A stretch of 64,000 nucleotides of DNA from Acanthornis magna (GCA_036785705.1 JAWUZG010000015.1:2681001-2745000); one strand, 5' to 3'; counted from the stretch's first letter, positions 27,201-43,421 are shown. Translations and numbers: made by a program. The notes: a model not told the origin generated them from the letters alone.

Positions 27201-28192
27201 ACTTTTAAATTAATAATATTTTCTCTTTTTTTTTTGAGAATACAGAAGCATTAGATCACTCAGCTTGTCTTTAAAACAGATTATTTAAAAATAATTTAGA
27301 ACAGCTGCTTTAGAGAGATTGAGTCATCTCATTTTTTTAGATTAGAATCTCTTGTTTGTTTTGTAATGAAATGCTTTGACACTTGGAACAAGAAATTAAG
27401 ATAAATATTCAGCATACAAACCACAAGACAGGTGTTTTTTCCAGCATCCTTCTTGTTCCAGGGAAGTGCCATATTTCTCCTCCAGACATGTTTTTGTGCT
27501 TTTATAAATTACTCCAGAGCTGGAAATTTTCACGGTTTCTTGAAAATTTTTCACTCTCTGATTCCCTGCAATTTTTCTTGCTTTGGAAAATTGAGTTTAC
27601 ATCAGTTAAGAAGACTGGAAACTTCTTGGTGCCTTCCTTGTACCTGACTATAACTTGGTGGAGGACACATTTATACACGAAAAGGACCATGTAAGTGATA
27701 TATTAATTTCTGTACGAGAAATCTTCCAGCACAGGGCCATGGATGGCACACAAATCCATGTGTGTGGCACTTCTCAGTTATTCCAGTGGGGAAATACCAC
27801 TTGGAAATACCAATTCAGCCCCCGGAGCTCTGCCTGGAGGTACAGAGAGCAGTGAGGCTGAGACAGCTCTCAGATGTTAATCCACACTCAGGGCAGCATT
27901 AATGGCTAAGAAACAGCAGGTATCTCACTTGGAAGAGAAAAATGATGTTTTGTTTTTTTTTCCTGAGCTGGAAGAGTTTGCCTCCTTTTCCAGATGGACA
28001 GCTCTGCTTCCAGGGCTGCTTGCTCTGGTTCGCCTGGGCTTTGCCTGCTGAACCAGCAGCACTCAGCAATTACAGAAATCCCCAATTTCTCAGCCACGGA
28101 AAGGTTTGTTTAGAGGAGTGGAAAGCCCTCATTTTATAAACGGCAGCCTGGAGACTCAGAGAGCATCAGCTGCTGGTGGCTGTGAGGAGAGC

Positions 28193-28441
28193 CCTCCCAG
28201 AGGTGGGAGCACAGCCAGGGGCTCTCCTGGCAGGGTCTGGGGGCACTTTCCTGTCCTCCCAGAGGTGGGAGCACACCCAGGGGCTCTCCTGGAAGGATCA
28301 GTGGGCACTCTGTGCCCTCCCAGAGGTGGGAGCACACCCAGGGACTGTCCTGGCAGGGTCTGTGGACACTTTGTGCCCTCCCAGAGGTGGGAGCACACCC
28401 AGGGGCTCTCCTGGCAGGGTCTGGGGGCACTTTCCTGCCCA
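28193..28441 (+). repeat. GC-rich minisatellite, unit 61-62 bp, 4 copies
   Basis: Units start with cctcccagaggtgggagcac at 28193, 28255, 28316 and 28377 (spacing 62, 61, 61) and contain 'caggggctctcctggcaggg' and a gggcactttcctg-like end. Copies are about 85-95% alike by eye. Because the period is not a multiple of three, open frames across it on both strands are artefacts of the repeat. Confidence 0.93.
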
Positions 28442-29110
28442 CTTCAGGCGTTCAGAGCCCTCCTTGTGGGAAGCAGAGAAGAGCTCGACCCTAATGAGAT
28501 CAAGAATTGGTCACTGTGTCTGCACCACTGCTCTTGTTGAATATTTTTTGAATAGCCCTTGAATATTTCTGCTCGTGGACTGAGTGAAACTGGGCACATT
28601 GCACTGTTGTGTTCCCATTCTTGTGCTGCATCCAGGTCCTGTTTGTGTATTAAAGACAAATGTGACGTTTTGGGGACAAGGGTGACTTCCTCTGAATGCC
28701 CTCACATCACCTGCTCTAACAGGGTCCATATCTGCTGGAAAGAGACTCTGCTGCAGAAACTAACCTCACATTTGGCTGTGCTGTGAATCTCTCTGCTGTT
28801 GTTTCTATATCCTGAAAAGGGTCTTGGGAAATCCTGAATTCTGATTTGATTGAGCAGCTGCTCTGAAAATTTACCCACACTGCAATATCAAATTGTGGAC
28901 ATTCTCTCCAGTGTTGTTTCCTCCTTCCCTGCTTCTTGTGACTTGGCCCAGGTTGTTTTGAGGTCTCTTGTACTCATTCTCTGCTGTAGTCAACAGAAAA
29001 AGAAAGACTGCGTTGGTTTGTTTATTTTTTAAAATCAGTGAGTTGGTTTTTTCTTCAGTTGTTTTCTTCTTGAAAGCTTTTCTAGCTCTTTTTGCCTTAA
29101 GGGGATAGTA

Positions 29111-29133
29111 CTTTTTTTTTTTTTTTTTTTTTT
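29111..29133 (+). repeat. Poly-T run
   Basis: An uninterrupted run of about 23 T residues, followed by aataaggaaaaataact. There is no adjacent retrocopy on the complementary strand that I recognise. Confidence 0.85.
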
Positions 29134-31032
29134 AATAAGGAAAAATAACTTTCTGTAGTGATTTTAGAACTGCTGAAGATAGTTGAATACATTTATTTAT
29201 ATGGATGGAGATCAAGGACAAGTGCATCTTGCACTTATATTTATAGCCTTCTGTATAATGCGTTTGAAAATAAATACCATTGATTCTACATAGGCCACTG
29301 CCTGACCTGGACATCTTTTGAATGTGCTGTACAGTGCCCCAGGTGTAGAAAGTTCCCTTTCTTTTTCCCCAATTCCAATTTTGCTGATTCCCCTTTGTAG
29401 TTTTATGAAATTGCTATTTCTTTAGCTCTTGATGTGCCAGTGGAGCATACAAGATTGCATTGGTTCATTCCTACATAACATTAAATTAAATGCATTTTTC
29501 TTTCTGGATTTTAGCTATGGCACGGACAGGGTCACATCTCTTGATTTAAGTCTTTGGTGCTCACTTTAACTCCAATGGTCTTTTCAGAGATTCCCTTGCC
29601 TTGAAGTGCCTTGATGCAATAAGAACTCCCAAAATACTGTCCTGTGCCCTGCTGGTTCTTGATCCTCTGAAGGCAAAGCAGTGGATGGAGAGCTCTTCCT
29701 CCTGCATTTAATTTTTTGTTTGTTTTAAAAACCACTATGCTCAGATGTCTGTCTTTCTCAGGTGTCTGGCACGAAATAAAAATTTAAAACCAGGTTGTAA
29801 TTCCTGGAAAAAATTAGCTGGTTTTCAATGAAATCACCTGCAAGCTGTCTAGTTAGAATTCCTTTAAGAGTTCTCCTGCTCTACTTGCTTGTTGCTGGTG
29901 TAATTCACACCCCTTCTCTGTTTCACTGCCTCATCTTGGGTGTCAGCTCTGTCTAAATTGTTCTTCTCTGTCCAAATAACAGATTCACGTGCCCTCACCC
30001 TTCTCTGGTGTCAGTACCATCAGTCTCAGTCTCTTATTTATCCTGTTATTATTAAAGCCTCCCTTTTTAAACACCGGCTATTTATTTTTCCTCAAAATGC
30101 GACATTTTCCTCCTGTCATAAAGCAAGGGACTTAAAAATTTTCAAAGGCTCTTTCAGAAAAGCTGGGAATTAGATTCTTGTGGAGACCTTAATAAAAAAT
30201 TGAAGACTTCATGTATTAACATACATTGATTTATTCATAGTGTTTCATTACAAATAAGTGAGGATCCCATAATATCAAAAAAGGTTAGGAGAGCAGCAGA
30301 GGACGGTACATTATATTGACAGCTCTATTGAAACTGAGCTGCCTTTGGATTGAATTTGCAACTCAGGCAAGGAATTGGCTGGTAAATAAGTCATGAGTTT
30401 TCCTTGCAAGTGTCTGTATATCACGAGGGCTGCCATGGGTGAGCAGCTGAGCTCCAGCAGGGTCCAAGGTGTGCCCCCAGCACCAGCTCCAGGTGTTCCC
30501 AGGACATCTCTCCAGGTCTGGAACCCTCCTGGTGTAAACCGTTCCTAAATCTGCACTCTGAGGCTCAGAATGAGGAGAGGGAAAGGAGACCAGAGGCTGG
30601 TTTCCACAGAGAGAAGTGCTTTTGTCTAAAGACTTGATGATATTTATTTCATTTAAACATATAATTTCATTTCAGCGCATTCTCTGTAGCACAGGAAAAG
30701 GCTTGCAAAGCTTTTGTTGTCAGAAAAAGGCTGCCATTGTTTTCAGCTGCCTTTTGAGAAGATGATTTGCAAAAAGGAAATGTATCCATGTTTGCACCAA
30801 GGGTTTGCATAAGCTGTGGGGGCTCGGATGGGCAGTTCTCACAAAAATCCTGCCGGTCGTGCTGCGTGCTCTGGTTTGGCTGCAGAACTTCTGAGCTTGG
30901 GAACAAAAAGCAACTCTTTGCATCTTTTGTTGTAAATCAGCACACGCTGAGGCTTTAGCAGAGAAAGGAAATTAGTTTTTTCCCTAAGTAAAGCCTCGGA
31001 AAAAATTGTCGTGTTTGTTGGACAGCATCCAA

Positions 31033-31143
31033 ATGCAGAACTGAAATAATACCTGTCCTCGAGTTTGCCATGCAGAATGGAAATAATGCCTGTCCTCACG
31101 TTTGCCATGCAGAACTGAAATAATTCCTGTCCTCGTGTTTCAA
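31033..31143 (+). repeat. 37-bp minisatellite, 3 copies, 75 bp upstream of a PTPRT exon
   Basis: Units start atgcagaa at 31033, 31070 and 31107, an exact 37-bp spacing, and each includes aaataat.cctgtcctc and a tttgcca-like end. A fourth start is visible at 31143 but is not continued. The array ends about 75 bp before the exon at 31218, just upstream of the expected branch-point zone. Confidence 0.92.
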
Positions 31144-31217
31144 TGCTCAGCCTCGAGAGGGGACACACCAGAGAGGGGCAGGTTGGTCACCTTCCTTTGC
31201 TTGCTCTTCCTTTGCAG

Positions 31218-31419
31218 ATCACATACAAGGCTGTTGGGTCTCTGGATCCCACTGCTGACCTGTCCAGCCAAAGAGGGAAAGTCTTCAAGCTGAGGAACGA
31301 AACCCATCACCTCTTTGTGGGGCTGTACCCGGGCACCACGTACTCCTTCACCATCAAAGCCAGCACAGTCAAGGGCTTTGGGCCACCCATCACCACCCGG
31401 ATTGCAACCAAGATTTCAG
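31218..31419 (+). CDS. PTPRT: PTPRT exon encoding the C-terminal half of FN3 repeat 3
   Basis: This 202-bp internal exon starts in phase 0 (first residues [11 protein letters not shown]) and ends in phase 1 (ATK-I-S plus one base). The acceptor is cttcctttgcag and the donor is TTTCAG|gtactg. The peptide has the FN3 E-F strand signature [15 protein letters not shown], where PGT.Y.F.I.A is the conserved core, followed by the G-strand end TTRIATKIS. An N-glycosylation sequon N-E-T lies just before it. The reading frame stays open a short way into both introns, but the splice sites and the phase match to the next exon fix the ends. From memory of the family, a 202-bp exon beginning ITYKAV is also present in human PTPRM/PTPRT. 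The preceding exon, expected to end the A-C strands of this FN3 repeat, was not found in the 31 kb upstream. Confidence 0.95.
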
Positions 31420-34830
<3,411 letters not shown>

Positions 34831-34850
34831 TAGGTGTTCTGTCTTTTCTT

Positions 34851-34900
34851 CTCACACTTCCCCCTCTCCTTCCTCCCTCCCTCCCTCCCTCCTCTCTCGT
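34851..34900 (+). repeat. Homopyrimidine tract with (CCCT)n-type core
   Basis: A C/T-rich stretch, including a run of tccctccctccc type, lies about 25-70 bp downstream of the donor of the 103-bp exon. Confidence 0.8.
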
Positions 34901-35417
34901 TCTCCTCTGATAATGGAGCTGCTGAAAGCAAGCGCTGACTAAAAGGCCAACCCAGCTGTTGATTCTGCCTTTCACATCTCCTTTTATGAAAGCCTCAGCC
35001 TCCTTGCCTCCTGCTGCTCACCTCCAGGAGGGACTGCTGCTGGCACTGCCGGCGTTATTGCCCTCTCAGCATCACTTCAGATGCCTCTGCAGCGCCGGAG
35101 CCCAGCGGGGTGTGCAGCTGGAGACTGAGCATCCCCATGGAAGGCTGGAGGAGGATCCAGGTCTCCATCCTGCCCTCTCTTCCGTGATGAACGAGGCCTG
35201 CTGGTGACTCTTGTAGGAATGCCTGCACAGTCTTTAATGCTTGAGGATGTGTTTGCTCAGTTTCTGGATCTAAAGCACTTCTCACGTTTGTAATCCGGCT
35301 GTGCTGCTGGGCTGGCTGAGCTGGGAAGGAGTAATTTAGTCCAGGAGAAAAGGAATTCTGCTTTAGCGAGGATTTGATGGTGTAGACAAGCAGGTCCCAC
35401 TGCAGAGTAGAGGATTT

Positions 35418-35652
35418 ACAGAATCACAAAATCATTAAGGTTGGAAAAGACCTCCAAGACCATCGAGTCCAGCCTTCCACCACTCACCACCTTGTCACCC
35501 AGCCCAGAGCACTGGGAGTCATCTTCAGTCACTTCTTGAACACCTCCAGGCATGGGGACTCCAAAACTTCGGTGGGCAGCCCCTCCCAGTGCTGACCACC
35601 CTTTCGGTGAAGAAATTCTCCCTGATGTCCATCCTGAACCTTCCCTGGCAGA
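35418..35652 (-). mobile_element. CR1 LINE fragment, antisense (different subfamily)
   Basis: It begins acagaatcacaaaatcatta and continues ggttggaaaagacctccaag, accatcgagtccagccttcc and 'ttcttgaacacctccaggca', ending near ctgaaccttccctggc. The sequence differs from the other copies, indicating a different, probably older CR1 subfamily. Confidence 0.9.
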
Positions 35653-37232
35653 GGGGTCCAGCAGGTATGCATTACCTCCCTGTGGGATCTTCAAGTTTTA
35701 CCTCCAGTTTTCACAAGAGACTTGAATTTTTTCCCATGGGTGTTATTTTGAAAAAACCCCATAGTTTCTTCTTTCAAAATGACTCGGGTTTCTGTGTCCC
35801 ACTGACAGGTTCTTAGTGCTTTTGAAGGATGCCCACTAAGTATTCAGGACCAAACTGCTCCAGATGCAAACTACTGGATTTAATTAAATACCCTATATCA
35901 GTTGGTGGTCCCCCAACTTGGCCCCAAATTGCATTGACAGGCTCAAACAAAAAAAATCTGGTTTTTAAGCACCATCCCTTCTCTGGTTTTTCTGAGTAAT
36001 GTATTTCAAAGTCTGCCTTTCAATCTCTGGTACTCCATATGAGCAAATTTAGGAGCCTATTTTCTGAGTCCTTTAGGGATGTTTTTCTGCTGGAAAAGAG
36101 CAGTAAAATCACACAGTTTTGTTTTGTTTTATTTCTTTCTATGGGGGAACATTCCTGTATCTCGTTTTACCACCTGCTGTCTTAGCAGTGTTGCTATTTT
36201 GTCTTTTTATTGAAAAGTCTTGTGATTTTTCTCAAAGTCGATTTACTGCACTCTAACTGCATTCAGTGAATAATGCCTTTTCCAGCAAATGCATCTGCAC
36301 ATAAAATTGGGAGAGATTTTTTATAAATTTTCCCTCTGATTTCTTTAATTGCAGCGTGGCCTATTACACATGTTTGCAGAGAGTGCAATATTTACATGCC
36401 ACATCTAAGTGATAAAATTATTTCCTGTAATGAGTCCATTTCGTTGGCTTACAGATGTGTTTATGAAAAGCAGAAGGGCAGGTGAATAAGGGGGAGGGAG
36501 TCTTGGGGAGAATTTTGGCTTTTTATTTCCTCTGACAGGCTCAGAATGTGGGAATACCTTCCCCTGTATAACCATCCAGACTGTTCCTAGGCTGGCCTTA
36601 ACAAATCCAGTTATTTCAAGCTGCAATTTTCCCAACCTCTTCCCTTTTCTTTCAGTCTATTCTTCCCACTGCCCCATTTGTGAAATTCTCTCGAAATACC
36701 ATTTCCAGGAGCAGGTCCCATTCCCTCAGAGGCCTCCACAGAGGGAGATCAAAAGAATAACACATGAATAACATCTTGTGAACTGCTTGTGGCACCCTTA
36801 GCACATAAGAATGAGATGGTTTTTCCTCCTCAGTGTGTTTTATTACATTCAGCTGAGATCAAATATATCCTCTTTGTTCTGGTCTGGTTTGTTGTTCTCC
36901 CTTTTGGTTGTGTGGGGTTTATTTCTCTCTTATTAATTCTCTCTTAGTGTGATGCCATCCTCTGTTCAGGTGCTGAAGGCATTAAGGCAAGCACAGATTT
37001 GAGACAAAGGCCTGAGCACCTCCCTACAGAGCAGTGAGATGGTGCAGAAGGTTCCACATGATCCAAATCCTGGTGGGATGCCTTCTCCTGGCCTCCCTGG
37101 TGGATGTGACTGTGATTTCCTTGGTCCCTTTCCCTCCTGCACGCTGACCCTTCATCTCCCTGCCTGCCTCAGATGGGGCTGGAACAGTTCCTGAACGGAG
37201 TCTGAAGTGGATTTTCCTCACACCTTCTTATA

Positions 37233-37255
37233 AAAGCTCTGAATTTCAGAGCTTT
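37233..37255. repeat. Perfect short palindrome (11-bp arms, 1-nt centre)
   Basis: The left arm aaagctctgaa (37233-37243) and right arm ttcagagcttt (37245-37255) are exact reverse complements around one base. Confidence 0.9.
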
Positions 37256-38687
37256 CACTGGGCAGGAATAGGTGGACCCATTCTCCCCTCAACCTCACAG
37301 TTTCAGTTCTCCAATTTTTATTGCAGTCCTTCCAAACTGTGAGGATGAAAAACAATTAATATCCAGTAATTATTCTAATATTTCCTCTTCTGTTCAGGGG
37401 GTGGTGAGTGGGGAACGTGCAGGGGCGTGACTCTAAGGCAATATCTGTACTTGGTCTTGACTTATTTCATTCTGCTGGAGCACAGAGATGGAGCATGGGC
37501 TGCAAGAACATTTTTAGACTAATACAGAAGGATATTTAAGATAAGATTAATTGTGTTTTCATTCATCTGAAATGCAGGTACACCAAATCCAAAGTCACTT
37601 TCAGCATTAAGACACTTCTGATGTTCCCCAGTGCTCATGATAAATAATTTAAATGTGGCTGTTTATGAAAGTAACGATCATGAACTCGGCATTGTTAACG
37701 ATCTATAGATAACAACGAGGACGCTTTCATATGACCTAATAGGATTAATATAAACCTAGATATTCTTTGATATATTTTGTCCTATTGCCAAAGGAAAGGT
37801 GAAGCCTCAGCAAGCAGAAGTATTCTCCCTTGTGGCACAGGCGTTTCATTTTTGCCTCTATTTTTCGTGGTATAACCTGCAGAGTTTGACTCCACATTGC
37901 CCTTTAAAAATAACTTTTAGGTGTTCTTATATCAATCTAAACCCTGTGAATGGCGCTATGATTGATTTGCTGGAGGCTGACATTCATCTATAATACATTC
38001 ACAAGAGGAAGGAAGAATGCAAGTGTTCTCAATCTTTACTCCTCAACCCTTTCCTGAACACCTCCAATGTGATTTTGAGGATATTTCTGCCTTTGAATCT
38101 GTTATTGTCAGGAGGGCTGAGTCAGTCCTTCATAGATTATTCACATGTGACATCTTTAGACCTCTATTTGAGAATTTATATCCCACTCACAGCTTGGAAA
38201 CACCACAGTGAGGGGTTTTATCTGCAGGACATGTCCACTGGGTTGGTTTTTGTGGGTTGGATATTTGAAAGTCCATCTGGTTTATTAACACGCAGTTGGT
38301 TCTATCAATCTACCTCTACCACTATTATGGAGAAAATCAAATTTCCAGAGCATGCATTAGTTCTGAGGATTTCAGAGTTTAGATAAATGCTCCCTTAGGT
38401 GTGATTGCCTTGTCAATACCCTGCTCTGCGTGATGGAGCTGTAGGACACTGCAGAAGGACATTGGAGAAGAGTCTGCAATTATTTTGGGGTGGGGTTCAG
38501 AAAATAGAAAAGTTTTTTGTTGGAGAAATATGGATTTAGTCTTTCTCTCTCTCTTTCTGCTGTTCTCAGAGGCGTGTCAGTAAATAATCTGTAATTTTTT
38601 TTTGTGCTGTCAGCACACAGGTACAGATGGGTCAGTTTATTAATGTACATCTTAAAGGAAATAAGTAAATCTGAATAAGAGATCAGA

Positions 38688-38712
38688 CTTTAAGTATTTA
38701 AAATACTTAAAG
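38688..38712. repeat. Perfect short palindrome (11-bp arms, 3-nt loop)
   Basis: The left arm ctttaagtatt (38688-38698) and right arm aatacttaaag (38702-38712) are exact reverse complements separated by taa. Confidence 0.9.
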
Positions 38713-41700
38713 CAAAGGTGAAATAAATATTTTCATATCAACAGCCAGCCAGGAGGAGAAATTAATTTATATGAACCAAGCCCTATGTTACACTTAAGTG
38801 TTATTATTTGATTCTTGATCTTCCAAGCATGAAATAAAGGAAAATTTTGTTCTCCATGCTAAAAAAATTAAGAGAAAAAAGCTGTAGCGTTATTTAACAG
38901 AACACCTAAGAACAGCGGGATTTTTCTGGTTTTATACCCAAGCTATCTCCCAGGAAAAAATCCTGTAGGGTGTATCTGTGTACTTCAGTATTTCTATATT
39001 CAGTAATGAGTGAAAATTCCCTGTGAGGAAGGGCTGTGGTATTGCTTCCATTTTATGTTGGACACCGAGAGTAGCTAAAACTTGTCTTTCTATCTGCAAC
39101 AAAGTAAAAATGGAGAAAATTTGGAGCCATAGGCTAGAAATTTAATCTCCAGGTAATTCTTTCTTTTTCTGTGATTTTGGGCATTATCTGCTCATCCTGA
39201 GCTTGCCTTTTCTGCATCCCTGGCATCCTTACTCTGATTTTCCTTTTACTGCACAGGAGTTTTTCCCAGCCTTACAAAGGCGTGGTTTGCAAGCCCAGCG
39301 ACCTTGATTGTGTGGTGGAGAAACTATAAATTCACAATATTTGCTGGTGCTTTTGTTTTACTTTGCCGATGGTGACTTTGGTATGTAGATCTCCATTGCT
39401 ATAGAGGGAGCAGTGCTGTTCAGATCTCTGCTTTGCAGCTTCTCTGTGGCATCACATGAGCTTGCCTCAGGCATTTCTGTTGATAATTAATTCATTAATG
39501 CCAGAAAAAGGTGGCAATTTCTTCTTCTTAAAACTCCCACGCAGAGTACCTTGTATATGAAAATAAAGACTGGAGTGAAGGAGCAGCAAAATAATAAGAG
39601 GGGTGCTAAGGGTGAAATTATCGTGCCCTTGGTAATTCAGAAAGTTAAATTCCCTTGATGGGCACGTTCTTAGTACTTGGAAAAGAAAATTCCTGGTCTG
39701 CTTTTTCTAAGCTCTTATTTAAATGTCTGCATCACATGAGTTGGTTGATTGAATACAGGGCAAGCTATTGTCACTTTAGATCTTTTAATTTTGTAGTATT
39801 TAATGAGAAACGAGATTATCAATCTAGGCTTCTGATATTATAAGCCTAATTATCTGTATTAATTAACATCTCCTTTAATATACCTCAGGGATATTGTTCT
39901 GAAATCATTCAAGCTGAGTTTCTCCTGCCTGACACACTGCCTTCAATTTATCTATGAGTCTGAAGGTAAATGAACAAGTTTCTTCTTGGAGATAAACCAG
40001 ATCTACATTTTCTTTAACTATGTGAATGTGATAAACGAGAAATGGGAATTTGGATGAAAGACGTCAAGTACTTCAAATTATTCTGAATATTAGAGGTGCT
40101 TTGCCTATTGTATCAGGAGAAAAGCATAATGGAGATACAGGGATGTGAGGCACAACCATAAGTATCAGGAAGAAAAATTTAGTCTTTTATGTAACACGGC
40201 AGAATTACTTGAACAGGGGCGTAGTGATTTTGGTTAGTTCCCCTAATGTGTCAGGTGTTAGCCCTAAAACGTGAGGACAAAGGGAATTTTGGGTCAATTT
40301 TCTCCACTGGTAGAGGAAATGCATTTTCCTACTAGATCAGCGCACTGTCCAGTTGAGAATCAGTCCCCTAAAAGGTCACAAACCTGCCTTTTGCCATTTA
40401 TCAGCCACCAGAGCCACAGCCATTTTAAGAGCCTGGATGACCTGCTGTGTCTTTGACCATTCCACAGAGAGCTCAGAAATGGGAGGGGAAAGCCATAAAA
40501 TTTGTGTATATCTTAATGATAATATTTTAACAATCAAATCACACATGGATCCTGTTCTTTTGTGTCAAGCATCATCTTATTAGTGCTATGGCTTTTGCTA
40601 ACACTTTTTAGGCCTGAGGATATTGAGTGGGGGGAAAGGAAGATTTTTTGCATAAATCTTTCATGCTGACTGTGTAAAATGTCAGACTTAATTCCAGCAA
40701 CCAACAGGTTAATGAAGCCTGAGCTTAAAGCTGAGATTCACAAGTTGATGGCCATTTCCTCACATCAACCTGCGAACCATTTAGGTGAGGGAACAGAGAA
40801 AATACCCTTGGTTGCCAATTTGAGGGTTTCTTTTCCCAAGACATTTCTTTGCTTCACAGCTCTCGGAGCCCCCGTGCCCCTTCCTTGCTGTCCCAGAACG
40901 AAAGGGTAATAACAAACAATACAAAAGACTCCAAAAATCAGAAACTCTGAATTCCAGGAGGTGTAGTGCCAAGCCTGTGAGAGCTTTTGGATCAGACCTT
41001 TCAGTGGAATGAGTGGAGCTGGACCCCAGCTGCTCAGGGGTGGGAAGCCCAAAGGAAGGACCTTGGCTCTTTTGGAGGATCATCAAGGATGATTTACCTA
41101 ATTGAAGCAGCTCCTTAAGGCACTTAAAACGAGAGGGGATGAGCCTGAGCACGAGGCCCTGGCGATTGCCCACACCTCGGGAGCAGTGCCCAGGCTTTCT
41201 CCATCCCAGGAGTGAGGGGATGAGCTCAGAGGACAAGGGGGCCCTTCCCTGCTGCATGTGGCAGGAGATGTTTGCACAAGCAGGTGCCCCTCGATGTGTC
41301 TCTAACAACAACAAAAACACAATAAAAGGGAAGATGAGCAAGATCTGCTTTGCTGTTGCAGACTAAGGCATTTCAGGATTTAATTATACTACAGGTATAT
41401 AAATTCCGGAAACATGTTAATGCTCCCGTGATTAAAATTATAGAGGGCCTAATTGAAAAAGCATAAACCGAATTGAAGAATTCCTAATTATAGTTTGCTT
41501 TGAGGTGTTAATTTCCTCCATAATGAATGCATAATTTCTTGGAACCAGAAAATGGGGTTGCTGCACCAGTGCGTGGGATGCAGATGGAATGAAGGGATTA
41601 TCATAAATGCAGCCAGACAATTCTCAGGAATAAACCTCTGCAGCCATGGTGCTCCTCTGCCTCCCCATAATTCCAGCTTTCCTTGCACAGCGGTTTTCCA

Positions 41701-43421
41701 AAGCAAAAGGCAGAGCTAGGAACAGTGAAGGATTTGCTTGCCGTGCAAAAGGAAGGGGAAATAGCACTGGCGGAATTCAAAGCTGTCATGGTGCAAAAGA
41801 GGAAGGAGAGGAGAGAGGCAGAATGTGGAGTATTTCTAGTGGGAAAGTCAAACAGTAAAAGAGGAGGAAATGTCAAATTTCCTCGTGGCCCACCTTGACA
41901 GATCCCTAAGGAGCTGCGGGAGCTGATGTTGATGCAGGTTGAGGTTTTTTTTCTGCCAAAGGATACACCCTATATGCAATGTTTTCTCTTTTGTAAAAAA
42001 TACTCTTGGTTTTGAAGGGAGCTGGTGAGCTATAGGATTGTCACATATAATCTCCTAATGTTTTAAGCAGCCCCATTCCCACGGCAGTGGGGGTGGGAGG
42101 TGTTTATGGATGAATTGCTGCGGAGAAGTTTTTATCCTTGGGACTTTCCCAACTCCCCTTCCTCTATCCTCAATTTCCCTTCATTCTGGGGCAGGAGATG
42201 TCGCAGTGAAGTCCCCATTTCAGACTTCTCCCTGGTGCCAAAAACGTGACAGTTGTGCACTTTCTGAAAAGCAAAAAGTGTCCAGAAAAGGTGGAAAGAA
42301 GCTGCTGGATCCTCCTGCAGCTTCAGGTGCTGAAAATCTGTGCTAGCCTTCCCCAGGAGGGCTCATAATCATTGCAAATTGACCACAGGACTGGGAGGAG
42401 TTATCTGGGCCTTAAGCAATGATAACTTCTGGTAATGAAGTTTATCACGAGGTTGTAAACAGAGAAGGTTCCTTCTCTTTTCCTAGTGCTTTTCCTAGCC
42501 TTTTAATTAAAAAAAAATCCCAACAGACATGACACCAATAACAATATTTTTCTGGTGCTCTCTCTTAAGAAAGCAGATTCTTCTGTGTGGGTTTTCCCCA
42601 CATGGTCTGGTAGCTGTGGTTGTGGAAAAGGCAGAGGAAGCTTTGAATTCCCAGCTAGATTATTTTACTTCTGCATCCAAATGAACCCAATTTGATGGAA
42701 GCCATTGGAAAAACCCAAATTAATTCTGACTGAGAATATATGCAAAATATCCTCATGGTCTTGTTCAAGCTGCTGTTTTTATGAAGGACACGGCAGAAGG
42801 GGCTGGACAGTCCCAGGGAGGGTGTGCCACACTCTCTCCTTGCCCTGCAGGTCGTTCAAGAGCCACTTTGGCTCTTCTTGTCCTTGAAACACCCTCCAGC
42901 TCTCAAACCAGCCCTGGCTGAGGATGACAGACCCTCAGTCAGCAGTGCCTGTTCAATACAAAGAGACATTAACAAAACAGAGGTTGCATTTGGCTTTGTT
43001 GGTTTTTTTTTCAGATTAAACAGATGGCAGGTGGCTCAGGAGGGAAGAAACACCTCCAAAGCCACTCACATTAGCTCCTGTTGCAGCGAAAGCTGTGTCT
43101 GTCTGCACTCATTATCTTTAATCTGCCAGCACGAAATAGCATTGAGCTGGAGAGGGCCTGGGCCAGTTCCACTGGGGAGCTGCAGCTATTATGGCTAATC
43201 TGCCTTGCAAGCCAGGCCAGGCTTGTGGAGATGGTCGAGATAATGGAACTCAGAGCTTTGAAATGCCCTCCGGTTCTTTTTTTTTAATCTGTTTTTTGAA
43301 TTTTCTATTTCCCAGAAGATTAAATTGAGAATTTAAAGCATTGAAGAGAGCGATGCATATGTACAAGTAAACAGTTGCAGGGGCAGCGTTCTGGTGGGCT
43401 GGGGATGGTCATTTTGTGAGT

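Larger units (their letters stand above)
1..31217 (+). other. PTPRT: PTPRT intron, 3' part (upstream of the FN3-3 exon)
   Basis: This is more than 31 kb of intronic sequence ending in the acceptor at 31217. It contains CR1 fragments near 4331, 10201, 13771, 20164, 20638, 23112 and 23979, an LTR-like block at 12975-13538, a solo LTR at 20987-21633, and tandem repeats at 18602-18730, 28193-28441 and 31033-31143. The remaining stretches (1-4330, 4433-10200, 10309-12974, 13926-18601, 18731-20163, 21656-23111, 24252-28192, 28442-31032) look like unique, mostly AT-rich sequence without recognisable genes. Some parts have the texture of conserved noncoding DNA and are listed separately. No further PTPRT exon was recognised, including the expected preceding FN3-3 exon. 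Confidence 0.88.

Noticed and set aside
28106..28540. 144-codon open frame with repeated PPRGGST-like peptides
   Set aside because: The repetition comes from the 61-bp minisatellite; the period is not a multiple of three, so the peptide repeat changes frame.
40781..41341. 186-codon - strand open frame starting with a hydrophobic signal-like segment
   Set aside because: Apart from the hydrophobic start there are no domains, no regular cysteine pattern and no homology I recognise. A second frame is open over the same sequence, suggesting composition effects.
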